Below are positions 9,099-17,191 of a DNA stretch of 64,000 nucleotides, piece after piece. The first letter of the stretch is position 1. Each line of letters starts with the position of its first letter. Origin of the DNA: an uncultured bacterium (GTDB taxonomy: Bacteria; Cyanobacteriota; Vampirovibrionia; Gastranaerophilales; Gastranaerophilaceae); NCBI GenBank assembly GCA_949282215.1, contig CASDPF010000001.1, forward strand, positions 124,001 to 188,000, in the 5' to 3' direction. The notes below the pieces were generated by a model, which made no database searches, was not told the origin of the DNA, and saw only the letters and a program-made list of their open reading frames with translations. The translations under genes and the position numbers were made by a program.

Positions 9099-9656
9099 TT
9101 ACTTTAACATTAATTCTTTTTTAAGTTTTGAAAGTCTATTTTTTAGACTCATATCTACAATATTGTCTCCGATTTGAACAATTAAACCTGCAATTATATC
9201 TTCATCAAGTTCCCATTCTGGTTTGATTGTTTTATTTAATTTTTCTTCGAGTTTTTTTATTACTTGTAATTTTTTATCATCACTCAACTCAATTGCAGAT
9301 ACAACCTTTACCTGCTGAATATTGGATATTTCATTCAGCTTTTCAAGATATGCTCTATATATTTGAGAAAATTCTTTAAATCTTTTTTTATCAATTAAGA
9401 TTTTAATAAAATCAAGCATAATAATGCTTACTTCACTTTTAAATACATCAATTGCGATATCAGTCTGTGTCTGTAATGAAATTGTCGGATTATTAAGAAT
9501 TTCACGCAATTCAGGTGACATATTCAATATTTCTCTGACATTTTCAAAGTCTTTACTGATTTCATCAAATGTTGATTTTTTATCTCTCACAACTTCTATT
9601 AGAGCATTGGCATAATTTTTTGCGGAAATTGAAATTTTTTCTGTTGAATTTTTCAT
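9099..9656 (-). CDS. atpH: ATP synthase F1 delta subunit
   Basis: Stator subunit of 185 residues that joins the b subunits to the top of the alpha/beta head. The N-terminal helical bundle begins [12 protein letters not shown], and the C-terminal part has the family pattern [29 protein letters not shown] followed by [25 protein letters not shown]. Length is normal. Its ATG overlaps the end of atpF by 4 bases, the usual coupled arrangement. Confidence 0.95.
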   Translation of the reverse strand: MKNSTEKISISAKNYANALIEVVRDKKSTFDEISKDFENVREILNMSPELREILNNPTISLQTQTDIAIDVFKSEVSIIMLDFIKILIDKKRFKEFSQIYRAYLEKLNEISNIQQVKVVSAIELSDDKKLQVIKKLEEKLNKTIKPEWELDEDIIAGLIVQIGDNIVDMSLKNRLSKLKKELMLK

Positions 9657-10165
9657 ATCAACTGTATCCTGTCTAATTCTTGTATACTTTCGTTAATATA
9701 TCTTTCATGAAGATCCGGTCTGTTTATTAAGGTAGTAATAATATGGTTTTGAGCAATAAGAATAGCAGCTTGAGCCGTTTTTTCAGTTAAGGCAGAAGAA
9801 AGGCTTTTTTCTTCAGTTGAAATTACTTTATCGACATTTTTGTTAATTAACTCAATACTTTTATCTGTATTTTGAAATATAGTATCAGCAATAGATTGTG
9901 CAGTTTTATTTGCTTGAGCCATTTGATTTTCAATATCTTTGTCAAGATTTTTTATAGACTCTTTAGCTTTAGATAATTTTAGGTCTGCAATATTTTTGCT
10001 GTTTTTAACATTTTCAATTGCATTTATAATGTCGTTTTGTAATTTTTCAAGAATTTTTGAAATATTTATTTTTTTGAATATAAAGCAAAAAATTGCCACA
10101 AGTAATACAAAATTAAAAGTGTTACTTTTTACTATTAAATCCCATATTTCTAAAAATTCTTTCAT
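9653..10165 (-). CDS. atpF: ATP synthase F0 b subunit
   Basis: Peripheral stalk subunit, 170 residues: one N-terminal membrane helix (FNFVLLVAIFCFIFKKI) followed by a long charged helix with heptad-like Lys/Asp/Gln/Ala repeats to the C-terminus. It is the second b-type gene in the operon, lying after the b' gene as in cyanobacteria and chloroplasts, which points to a b/b' heterodimeric stalk. Separated from the b' gene by one base and overlapping atpH by 4. Confidence 0.92.
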   Translation of the reverse strand: MKEFLEIWDLIVKSNTFNFVLLVAIFCFIFKKINISKILEKLQNDIINAIENVKNSKNIADLKLSKAKESIKNLDKDIENQMAQANKTAQSIADTIFQNTDKSIELINKNVDKVISTEEKSLSSALTEKTAQAAILIAQNHIITTLINRPDLHERYINESIQELDRIQLI

Positions 10166-10166
10166 A

Positions 10167-10634
10167 TTAACTGATTACCTTATTTATAATTTCATCATTA
10201 GCAGACTCAATTTTGCAATCTTCTCCCAGTATTTTTTGAGAAATTGATTCTGCAAGATTTTTAACGCTACCTTTAAGAATTTCTTTTGTTTGTTCAGCTT
10301 GAGAGTGAAGTTCTTCTTTAGCTTTGATAATAGAACTGCTACTTTCTTGTTTAGCTTCATCGGTTTTAATTTTAGCATTTTCTTTTGCTTCAGCAACCTT
10401 TGAGTTAATCAAATTTTTAGCGTTCTCGTTAGCTTTTGAAAGTTTATCTTCTTTATCAGCTGTTATTTTATCTGCTTCATTGGATATATCCTGTGCAACT
10501 TTAGTTGTTTCATTAATAAATTCCTGTCTTTCAGAGATTATACTGCCGATTGGCTTGTAAAATATCATGTTCATAATCCACGTGAACATGACAAAGCTTA
10601 TTATTGAAACTAAAAATGTTGCATTGAATTCCAT
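10167..10634 (-). CDS. atpF': ATP synthase F0 b' subunit
   Basis: A 155-residue peripheral stalk subunit with an N-terminal membrane helix (FLVSIISFVMFTWIMNMIFYKP) and the b/b' family motif KPIGSIISERQEFI, then a long charged coiled coil rich in Lys, Glu and Ala. Two consecutive b-type genes are typical of cyanobacteria and some alpha-proteobacteria. Its position between atpE and atpF matches the cyanobacterial order. The b' versus b assignment rests on order and length and could be swapped. Confidence 0.88.
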   Translation of the reverse strand: MEFNATFLVSIISFVMFTWIMNMIFYKPIGSIISERQEFINETTKVAQDISNEADKITADKEDKLSKANENAKNLINSKVAEAKENAKIKTDEAKQESSSSIIKAKEELHSQAEQTKEILKGSVKNLAESISQKILGEDCKIESANDEIINKVIS

Positions 10635-10636
10635 TA

Positions 10637-10879
10637 TTACATAAGTCCTATTAATTTAGCTGCTACTACGAATGCATAAAGAGCACAAGCTTCTGATAAA
10701 GCTGCACCGAGCAAGAAGAAACCGAAAGCTTTACCTGCAATTTCAGGTTGTCTGGAAATTGCATCCATAAGACCTTTTGTAGCAAATCCGATACCAAGTC
10801 CGGCTCCGATTGCACCAAATCCGATTGCAATACCGCCGCCAAGTTTTGCTAATTCCATAGTTGTGTTTGTGTCAATCAT
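10637..10879 (-). CDS. atpE: ATP synthase F0 c subunit
   Basis: Rotor ring subunit, 80 residues, two hydrophobic hairpin helices joined by the polar loop with RQPE. The ion-carrying glutamate is in GAALSEACALYAF on helix 2. Residues that build the known Na+ site (Gln in helix 1 and a Ser/Thr right after the Glu) are absent: the helix 1 position reads Ile in GLGIGFA, and the Glu is followed by Ala-Cys. I therefore infer a proton ring. That is notable because the next operon encodes a Na+ pump. Confidence 0.96.
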   Translation of the reverse strand: MIDTNTTMELAKLGGGIAIGFGAIGAGLGIGFATKGLMDAISRQPEIAGKAFGFFLLGAALSEACALYAFVVAAKLIGLM

Positions 10880-10909
10880 TTTTCTCTCCTTATTTTTGTG
10901 TTTAAAATA

Positions 10910-11608
10910 TTAATGTTCTTCTCCTGTCGCAGATGAAATATAAGCAATAGTGAGCATCATAAATACTGTTGCCTGAATAAACGCTACAAGTATCTCAAAT
11001 AACATTACAGGTAAAGGCAATAAATATGCCGATAAACCTAATGCAACAGATACTAATATTTCTCCTGCAAAAATATTTGCAAAAAGACGGATTGCAAGAC
11101 TTAACGGTCTTGTAATCATCTCTAATATCTCAACAAGTGCCATTATTATGCCGGTAAAGCTAAATTCATGCAAGAGATATTTTAAACCTTTTGTTTTAAA
11201 TCCCATGAATAAATAATATACAAGTACAATAATAGCCATTGCTGCAGTCAAGTTTAAATCATTAGTCGGCGATGCTAATTCACCGGTTTTTAAATGTATA
11301 ATTCTAAGAGGTAATTGCCCCATTAAATTTGCAAATAATATAAATAAAAATAAGGAAGCAACTAAAGGAACATGCTGTCTGTTTTTATTCGGAATCATGG
11401 TATCAAGTGTACCCCAGAAAAACTGCATTATATTTTCACATAAAGCTTGTAATTTACTAGGAATAAGGGTTAATTTTCTGGTAGCTATAATTGCAAATAT
11501 GATAATTACTCCCATGGCAAACCACATGGTAAAAATGGTATCAAGATTAAAACTCATTTGATGCCCTGCAATTACTGTATTATAAACCCAATGACCCATT
11601 TGACTCAT
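10910..11608 (-). CDS. atpB: ATP synthase F0 a subunit
   Basis: Ion-channel subunit of 232 residues with about five to six membrane helices. The essential arginine is in TRPLSLAIRLFANIFAGE, and the last helix carries the usual Gln (VAFIQATVFMMLTIAYI). It is the first gene of the operon. No atpI lies upstream. The operon promoter lies at 11633-11660. Confidence 0.96.
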   Translation of the reverse strand: MSQMGHWVYNTVIAGHQMSFNLDTIFTMWFAMGVIIIFAIIATRKLTLIPSKLQALCENIMQFFWGTLDTMIPNKNRQHVPLVASLFLFILFANLMGQLPLRIIHLKTGELASPTNDLNLTAAMAIIVLVYYLFMGFKTKGLKYLLHEFSFTGIIMALVEILEMITRPLSLAIRLFANIFAGEILVSVALGLSAYLLPLPVMLFEILVAFIQATVFMMLTIAYISSATGEEH

Positions 11609-11632
11609 GTAAATTCCCCTCTTTTTGATTTT

Positions 11633-11660
11633 ATTCTAACTCATAAAAAAAAAATCGCAA
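11633..11660 (-). promoter_or_regulatory. probable sigma-70 type promoter of the atp operon
   Basis: Read on the minus strand, TTGCGA (-35, 11655-11660) and TAGAAT (-10, 11633-11638) are 16 bp apart, with a T-rich spacer including ten consecutive T. Transcription would start near 11626, about 18 bases before the atpB ATG. The gap of 109 bp also serves the divergent birA gene. Confidence 0.6.
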
Positions 11661-11717
11661 ATTTTTTTTGTTTGCGTTAGAATTATAACATATTGAAATT
11701 GTATAAGAAGGGGAGTT

Positions 11718-12440
11718 ATGGAAACGATCAGCTTAGATACTGTCGAATCTACAAATTTGTACGTTAAGACTCACATTGATGAACTTAGCGATATGACGGT
11801 TGTGCATGCTCAAAAGCAATCTAACGGTCGTGGAAGATTACAACGTAAATGGGTGGATTTAGGTGAGGGTAACTTATTTTTGACCTTTGTTTTAAAACCT
11901 TCTAATATGTTTAGTAATATTTACTCTAATTTGACTCAGTATCTGGCAGTTGTTTTATGCAGAGTACTTGAAAATTATGGTTTAAAACCTGAAATTAAAT
12001 GGCCGAATGATGTTTTGGTAAACGGGAAAAAAATAGCCGGAATTCTTTCTGAAACTGTCATGCAAGGTTCATTATTTAAAGGTCTTGCTCTTGGGATAGG
12101 TGTGAATTTGCGTGCTGATAATGAGTCTGTTAAATTGGTTAAAGATAAAGATATTACTGCTTTAAATATGGAAATTAACAAAGATGTTGATACTGGAGCT
12201 TTTAGAGAAGATTTGTGCTCTTATTTTTTCTCTGAATATAACAACTTTTTAAATCGTGGTTTTGAGCTTATTCAGGACGATTATATTTTAAGAGCATGCT
12301 TTCTTGGAAAAGAAATCACAGTTAAGCTTTTTAATTCTGAATTAAAAGGTGTTGCCAAGTCAATTACCGGAAATGGTGAGCTTGTGCTTATTGATAAAAA
12401 TAATAAAGAATTTGTACTTACAATAGGAGATATATTATGA
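11718..12440 (+). CDS. birA: biotin--[carboxyl carrier protein] ligase, single-domain type
   Basis: Attaches biotin to the lysine of carrier domains using ATP. The 240-residue protein has the biotinyl-5'-AMP loop (GRGRLQRKWVDLGEGNLFLTF) and KWPNDVLVNGKKIAGILSE. It lacks the N-terminal winged helix of the E. coli protein, so it should not act as a repressor. A small C-terminal SH3-like domain is present (GKEITVKL...GELVLIDK). Its stop overlaps the start of oadG, and the biotin acceptor lysine of OadA is encoded only two genes downstream, an economical pairing of enzyme and substrate. Confidence 0.93.
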   Translation: METISLDTVESTNLYVKTHIDELSDMTVVHAQKQSNGRGRLQRKWVDLGEGNLFLTFVLKPSNMFSNIYSNLTQYLAVVLCRVLENYGLKPEIKWPNDVLVNGKKIAGILSETVMQGSLFKGLALGIGVNLRADNESVKLVKDKDITALNMEINKDVDTGAFREDLCSYFFSEYNNFLNRGFELIQDDYILRACFLGKEITVKLFNSELKGVAKSITGNGELVLIDKNNKEFVLTIGDIL

Positions 12441-12682
12441 TGGAACAATTTATTCTACATTTAGAAGAAGGAAGCATACTCCTTGGAATTGGTATGGGGG
12501 TTGTATTTGCATTCCTTTGTATTATGGTAGTTGCGATGAAAGGTATGTCTGTAGTCGTAAAATGGTTAAATCAACTTTTCCCTGAAGAAGTGGAAGTTGT
12601 TGAAAAGAAAGGTACTAAAAAGAATGTATCTGAGGACGAAGCAATCGCTGTTGCTATTGCAGTTGCGAGAGCTCAGGGATAA
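12437..12682 (+). CDS. oadG: Na+-pumping decarboxylase gamma subunit (OadG family)
   Basis: An 81-residue protein with one N-terminal membrane helix (GIGMGVVFAFLCIMVVAMKGM) and a short polar tail (about residues 45-81) ending DEAIAVAIAVARAQG, the form typical of OadG/MmdD subunits that hold the alpha subunit to the membrane beta subunit. It is coupled to birA by overlap and is followed by oadA after 32 bases. Confidence 0.85.
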   Translation: MMEQFILHLEEGSILLGIGMGVVFAFLCIMVVAMKGMSVVVKWLNQLFPEEVEVVEKKGTKKNVSEDEAIAVAIAVARAQG

Positions 12683-12714
12683 TATTTGTATTAATTACGA
12701 AAGGATATAAAACT

Positions 12715-14502
12715 ATGGGAAAAAAACTGATTAAAGTTATGGATACCTCATTCAGAGACGGTTTCCAATCTGTTTACGGAGCAAGAGTATTTGTAGATGA
12801 CTTTATTCCTGCTTTACAATCAGCTGTAAATGCTGGTATTAAACATTTTGAAGTTGCAGGTGGTGCGAGATTTCAATCACCTATTTTCTATTGCAACGAA
12901 AATGCATTTGAAACTATGGATAAAATCAGAGCTGCTGTTGGTCCTGATATCAACTTACAATCATTAGCTCGTGGTGTTAACGTAGTAGGTCTTGATTCTC
13001 AACCAAGAGATATTATTAATTTGCACGCTAAAATGTTTAAAAAACACGGCGTAACTACTGTTAGAAACTTTGATGCTTTGAACGATGTAAATAATTTGAT
13101 TTATTCTGGTCAATGTATCAGAGATAACGGGCTAAAACATGAAGTTACTATCACAATGATGGAATTACCTATCGGATGTGAAGGTGCTCATGATGTTGCT
13201 TTCTATGAAAAAGTTTTAAGAAACATTCTTGATGCAGGTATTCCTTTTGACAGCTTGGCATTCAAAGATGCTTCCGGTACTTCAAATCCTAGAAAAGTTT
13301 ATGAAACTCTTAAACGTACAAGAGAAATTCTTGGTGCTGATGCTCACATCAGATTCCACTCTCATGAAACGGCAGGTACTGGTCTTGCTGCTTACCTTGC
13401 AGCTCTTGATGGCGGTGCTGATGGTATTGATTTGTCTATGAAACCTGTATCAGGCGGAACTGCACAACCTGATATTGTTTCTATGTGGCACGCATTAAAA
13501 GGTACTGAATACGATCTCGGTATCGATATTGAAAAAATTCTTGAAACTGAAGAAGTATTTAAAGAATGCATGAAAGATTACTTCTTGCCTCCGGAAGCTT
13601 TGGCAGTAAACCCAATGATTATCCAATCCCCATTACCGGGTGGTGCATTAACTGCTAATACTCAAATGCTTCGTGATAACAACTTAATGGATAAATATCC
13701 TGAAGTCGTTGCTGCTATGAAAGAAGTTGTTGAAAAAGGCGGTTTTGGAACATCAGTTACTCCAGTATCACAATTCTATTTCCAACAAGCTTTTAATAAC
13801 GTTATGTTTGGACCTTGGAAAAAAATTGCTGAAGGTTACGGAAAAATGGTTCTCGGATATTTTGGAAAAACTCCTTGTGAACCAGATGCTGAAGTTATCA
13901 AAATTGCTTCCGAACAATTAAATCTTCAACCAACTACAGAATTAGTTGTTGACTTAAATGATAAAGATGAAACTAAAGGTATTAAAGCTGCTACAAAACG
14001 TCTTGAAGAAGCAGGTCTTCCTGTAAATGATGAGAATATCTTTATTTCTGCAGCTTGTAAAGAAAAAGGTATTTTATTCTTGGAAGGTAAAGCAACTATT
14101 GGTGTCAGAAAATGCGAAAAAGGTGCTAATGAACCTAAAGTTGATACACCAAACGGTTATACAGTTTCTGTTAACGGTAAAAAATATGCAGTTGCTATTG
14201 AAGGTAAGAAAGCTACTGTTAACGGAAAACTTTATGATATTGATGTTAAAGCAGGTATTGAAGCAAATACTCATTCAGCAGGCGGTGAAGGTACTCCTAT
14301 TAAGGCTGCATTGCCAGGTAACGTGTTAAAAGTTCTTGTTTCAAACGGTGACAGTATTTCTGAAGGCGATGTAATTGCTGTCGTAGAAGCTATGAAAATG
14401 GAAACAGAAATTAAATCTCCTGTATCAGGTACCGTTCAATCTGTTGAAATTGAAGTAGGAAGTAAAGTTAAAACCGGTGACGTATTGGTTACTATCGGTT
14501 AG
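12715..14502 (+). CDS. oadA: oxaloacetate decarboxylase alpha subunit (biotin carboxyltransferase)
   Basis: A 595-residue carboxyltransferase fused to a biotin carrier domain. The DRE-TIM barrel opens with KVMDTSFRDGFQS, followed by RFHSHETAGTG and ADGIDLSMKPVSGGTAQPD, the metal and carboxybiotin site. The conserved PYC_OADA region follows. The C-terminal lipoyl-like domain carries the biotin lysine in VEAMKMETEI near residue 560. Together with OadB and OadG it would decarboxylate oxaloacetate to pyruvate and export Na+. Methylmalonyl-CoA or glutaconyl-CoA decarboxylases have different alpha subunits, so the oxaloacetate/pyruvate carboxylase B type is favoured. Substrate is inferred, not shown. 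Confidence 0.92.
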   Translation: MGKKLIKVMDTSFRDGFQSVYGARVFVDDFIPALQSAVNAGIKHFEVAGGARFQSPIFYCNENAFETMDKIRAAVGPDINLQSLARGVNVVGLDSQPRDIINLHAKMFKKHGVTTVRNFDALNDVNNLIYSGQCIRDNGLKHEVTITMMELPIGCEGAHDVAFYEKVLRNILDAGIPFDSLAFKDASGTSNPRKVYETLKRTREILGADAHIRFHSHETAGTGLAAYLAALDGGADGIDLSMKPVSGGTAQPDIVSMWHALKGTEYDLGIDIEKILETEEVFKECMKDYFLPPEALAVNPMIIQSPLPGGALTANTQMLRDNNLMDKYPEVVAAMKEVVEKGGFGTSVTPVSQFYFQQAFNNVMFGPWKKIAEGYGKMVLGYFGKTPCEPDAEVIKIASEQLNLQPTTELVVDLNDKDETKGIKAATKRLEEAGLPVNDENIFISAACKEKGILFLEGKATIGVRKCEKGANEPKVDTPNGYTVSVNGKKYAVAIEGKKATVNGKLYDIDVKAGIEANTHSAGGEGTPIKAALPGNVLKVLVSNGDSISEGDVIAVVEAMKMETEIKSPVSGTVQSVEIEVGSKVKTGDVLVTIG

Positions 14503-14531
14503 TTTAATCATAATTTGAAAAGGATAGAAAA

Positions 14532-15707
14532 ATGAATATTACAGACAGTTTAATAAAATTATGGCAATCTACCGGTCTTGCTAATTTTGTACAACCGGTT
14601 GATCCTTCTATCACAAACGGATTTGAGCAATTCTTGCACCAATTCGGTTCTCCGATTATGCTTGTAGTATGCTGCTTCCTTTTGTGGTTAGGTATTAAAA
14701 AACAATTTGAGCCGCTATTGTTGGTTCCTATCGCATTTGGCGGCTTGTTATCAAATATTCCTGTAGCAGATATTGCTGGTCCTCACGGATTTTTGGGAAT
14801 TATTTACGAAGCAGGTATTCATCAGGGTCTATTCCCATTGATTATCTTTATGGGTGTTGGTGCAATGACGGATTTCGGTCCGTTGATTGCAAACCCTAAA
14901 ACAGCATTATTAGGTGGTGCAGCTCAATTCGGTATTTTTGGAGCTTTACTTCTTGCTCTTTGCTGTTTTGGATTTACATTGCCTCAATCTGGTGCTATTG
15001 GTATCATAGGTGGTGCTGATGGTCCGACTTCAATTTATGTTACAACTAAGCTTGCTCCTGAATTATTAGGTGCAATTGCTGTTGCTGCATATTCTTATAT
15101 GGCTTTGGTTCCTGTTATACAACCTCCTATTATGAAGGCTTTAACAACAGAAGCTGAACGTAAAATTGAAATGAAACAATTGAGAGAAGTTTCAAAACGT
15201 GAAAAAATTATATTCCCGCTTGTTGTACTGGGGCTTTGTATAATCCTATTACCTGATGCTTGTCCTCTTATCGGGGCTTTGACATTCGGGAATTTATGTA
15301 AAGAATCCGGCGTTGTAGAAAGACTTTCTGATACTATGCAAAATGCATTAATTAATATAGTGACTATTTTCTTAGGACTTTCTGTTGGTTCAAAATTGTC
15401 AGCTGAACAGTTTTTAACTACTCAAACACTATTTATTCTTGTACTTGGCATATTAGCATTTAGTTTTGCAACAGCAGCAGGTGTATTATTTGCTAAAATT
15501 ATGAACCTGTTCTCAAAGGAAAAAATCAATCCGTTAATCGGTTCAGCAGGTGTATCAGCTGTGCCTATGGCTGCACGTGTTTCTAATAAAGTCGGTTTAG
15601 AGGCTAATCCTCAAAACTACTTGTTAATGCACGCTATGGGACCAAATGTTGCAGGTGTTATCGGTTCCGGTGTTGCAGCAGGTATTTTGCTTGCTTTATG
15701 TCACTAA
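14532..15707 (+). CDS. oadB: Na+-transporting decarboxylase beta subunit
   Basis: Integral membrane subunit of 391 residues with about nine to eleven hydrophobic segments. It releases CO2 from carboxybiotin and moves Na+ across the cytoplasmic membrane. The signature [16 protein letters not shown] near residue 160 and the C-terminal [14 protein letters not shown]...[23 protein letters not shown] block are both intact. It is the last gene of birA-oadG-oadA-oadB and is followed by a strong terminator. Confidence 0.93.
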   Translation: MNITDSLIKLWQSTGLANFVQPVDPSITNGFEQFLHQFGSPIMLVVCCFLLWLGIKKQFEPLLLVPIAFGGLLSNIPVADIAGPHGFLGIIYEAGIHQGLFPLIIFMGVGAMTDFGPLIANPKTALLGGAAQFGIFGALLLALCCFGFTLPQSGAIGIIGGADGPTSIYVTTKLAPELLGAIAVAAYSYMALVPVIQPPIMKALTTEAERKIEMKQLREVSKREKIIFPLVVLGLCIILLPDACPLIGALTFGNLCKESGVVERLSDTMQNALINIVTIFLGLSVGSKLSAEQFLTTQTLFILVLGILAFSFATAAGVLFAKIMNLFSKEKINPLIGSAGVSAVPMAARVSNKVGLEANPQNYLLMHAMGPNVAGVIGSGVAAGILLALCH

Positions 15708-15723
15708 TTTTTTGTTTATAATA

Positions 15724-15754
15724 AAAAGACCGCTTTATTAAGCGGTCTTTTTTA
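15724..15754. terminator. rho-independent terminator, usable from both sides
   Basis: Stem GACCGCTT/AAGCGGTC (15728-15735 with 15740-15747), loop TATT, flanked by A-runs before and a run of T after. It ends the oad operon and, read on the minus strand, could also end transcripts of the convergent gene at 15768-16208. Confidence 0.9.
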
Positions 15755-15767
15755 TTTCTAAATTTGA

Positions 15768-16208
15768 TTATTTATGTGATTTTCCGACTGAAATTTTCCC
15801 GTCTATGACACTGTATGTTTTTATATTGTCATCAATAACTACATTTAATGTATTACCTATCCTATTTGAAATGTTTTTAATTTCCTGAAGTTGAATTGAC
15901 TTTGGCATTTCATCTATTTTTTGTGAAATTTTTAAAATCTCAGGATTATTTGCTTTAATCATTGTGCCTGTAGATACAGTGTAAATATTAAATCCCAGAG
16001 GAACTTCATGGAGATCCATTAAACTTTTCATTGGAATACTATGTATTTGAGAGAAAATTGACAGTATCCCTTTCGGATTTTCAAGTGTTTCTAAGCTTAC
16101 TCTGCCTGTTGCACATTCTAACACTTCTCTTGTAGGAAGTTTAAATGTTTTTATAGATTGAAAATTTGGGGTAAAATTTTTGGTTTGTTGTACATTTTGA
16201 ATTTGCAT
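15768..16208 (-). CDS. small protein of unknown function with N-terminal NFxPNFxS motif
   Basis: A 146-residue soluble-looking protein with no signal peptide or membrane helix. It begins MQIQNVQQTKNFTPNFQS, a Gln/Asn-rich start with the short Phe motif seen in other unknown proteins of this window. The rest alternates charged and hydrophobic segments (FSQIHSIPMKSLMDLHEVPLG). I recognise no family. It stands alone between the oad terminator and the divergent purN-like gene. Confidence 0.6.
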   Translation of the reverse strand: MQIQNVQQTKNFTPNFQSIKTFKLPTREVLECATGRVSLETLENPKGILSIFSQIHSIPMKSLMDLHEVPLGFNIYTVSTGTMIKANNPEILKISQKIDEMPKSIQLQEIKNISNRIGNTLNVVIDDNIKTYSVIDGKISVGKSHK

Positions 16209-16319
16209 ATATACTCCTTTTTAATTATAATCTGCATGTATAAAGTCCTATGAAATATTTTTTTGTTATATTTCTTTTTTTTTATTAAGATTGTAAACTT
16301 TGATTTTTAGGAGGATTAC

Positions 16320-16943
16320 ATGAAAAAAATAGCGATTCTTGGTTCTGATAAAGTTGAATTATTTGAAAATATTTATAGATATTTCAAAGGCAAAGATGTT
16401 GATATTACTGTGATATCAGATAATGTCAATTCAGAATTGCTTTTTCTTGCTAAAAATTTAGGAGTCTCATTTAAACATGTTCCTGAAAAAGAAAATGTTG
16501 AATATTTTGGCTCAAATAATTTTGATTTAATTGTTCTCACAGACTATAGACATAATTTGAGCGAAGAAGTAATTGAATCTGGAAAATTTATAAATATTCA
16601 TCCATCATTACTTCCTGCATTCAAGGGTGAAGATGCGATATATAGGGCTTTTGTGGCTGGTGTAAAAGTTTCAGGCGTTACTGTGCATTGGATTACTAAT
16701 GAACCTGATGGCGGGAAAATCTTAGCTCAATATCCGGTTTTAATAGGTAATACTACTCATTATGATGAGTTTGAAACAGAAATTCATGACTTACAAAATT
16801 TTCTTTATCCAAAAGTTATTGATGCAATTTTAAATGATAAAGTATTTGATTTTACCGATCTGTTTGAAAACGCTAAATGCCACTCCGGCGGTTGTGGAAA
16901 TTGCAGTTCGCATTGTAATAATAATTCTGCTGAAAAACCTTAG
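16320..16943 (+). CDS. formyltransferase-family protein, PurN-like
   Basis: A 207-residue protein of the glycinamide ribonucleotide transformylase fold. The key block is FINIHPSLLPAFKGEDAIYRAF followed by SGVTVHWITNEPDGGKILAQYPV, which supplies the catalytic Asn-His-Asp of PurN (N in NIHPS, H in NIHPS, D in EPDGG). The N-terminal half is divergent and short. An unusual tail after residue 185 has five cysteines and a histidine (CHSGGCGNCSSHC), which could bind metal and is not part of ordinary PurN. No other purine gene is nearby. True PurN activity is plausible but not certain; another formyltransferase is possible. Confidence 0.7.
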   Translation: MKKIAILGSDKVELFENIYRYFKGKDVDITVISDNVNSELLFLAKNLGVSFKHVPEKENVEYFGSNNFDLIVLTDYRHNLSEEVIESGKFINIHPSLLPAFKGEDAIYRAFVAGVKVSGVTVHWITNEPDGGKILAQYPVLIGNTTHYDEFETEIHDLQNFLYPKVIDAILNDKVFDFTDLFENAKCHSGGCGNCSSHCNNNSAEKP

Positions 16944-16947
16944 TTAT

Positions 16948-17097
16948 TTAGCCTTTAATTCTTTTTACTATTATACAATCCTTTTCTACGGAAAATTCCA
17001 ATTTATCTTTAACGGGATTGATTTTTAATAATTCCAGTATGGGCAATGGTATTATTACCCCCCAACTGTTGCCTATTTGTATTATTTTTCTTATCAT
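16948..17097 (-). CDS. 49-residue AbrB/MazE-type DNA-binding protein (locus 2 regulator)
   Basis: A complete open frame of 49 codons, missed by common length cut-offs. The product starts MIRKIIQIGNSWGVIIPLPI and continues ELLKINPVKDKLEFSVEKD, which matches the swapped-hairpin SpoVT/AbrB domain of MazE and AbrB: a beta strand, GNSWGV-IIP turn, a short helix and two more strands. It is divergent from the pseudopilin gene at 17192, in the same arrangement as the small HTH genes beside the other five pseudopilins. A weak ribosome site (AGAGAG) lies just before the ATG. No toxin gene is adjacent, so a toxin-antitoxin role is unlikely. Confidence 0.85.
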   Translation of the reverse strand: MIRKIIQIGNSWGVIIPLPILELLKINPVKDKLEFSVEKDCIIVKRIKG

Positions 17098-17108
17098 AAC
17101 TCTCTTTA

Positions 17109-17179
17109 TATAATATTGTAACAATATTATAACTATTATGCCAAATATTTTCTTCTGTAGGTTATAATATTGTTATAAC
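17109..17179. promoter_or_regulatory. palindromic operators between AbrB-type gene and pseudopilin
   Basis: The 11-mer TATAATATTGT occurs at 17109-17119, inverted at 17121-17131 (a 23-bp palindrome with a single-base centre), and again at 17163-17173. The third copy is within GTTATAA-5bp-TTATAAC at 17161-17179, only 13 bases before the pseudopilin ATG and next to its ribosome site GGAGGG. Each 11-mer contains TATAAT, so operators and -10 boxes probably coincide. Binding by the 49-residue AbrB-type protein is inferred. Confidence 0.75.
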
Positions 17180-17191
17180 AGGAGGGATATT

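Noticed and set aside
10184-10396. second frame within the b' gene
   Set aside because: Composition is Lys/Leu-rich as expected from an out-of-frame reading of a coiled coil, and it lies fully inside atpF'.
13229-14329. several open frames inside oadA in other frames
   Set aside because: They are shadows of a gene with clear motifs along its whole length.
16948-17097. AbrB-type gene as antitoxin of a toxin-antitoxin pair
   Set aside because: No small toxin-like gene is adjacent; the neighbour is a pseudopilin and the upstream gene is a PurN-like enzyme.
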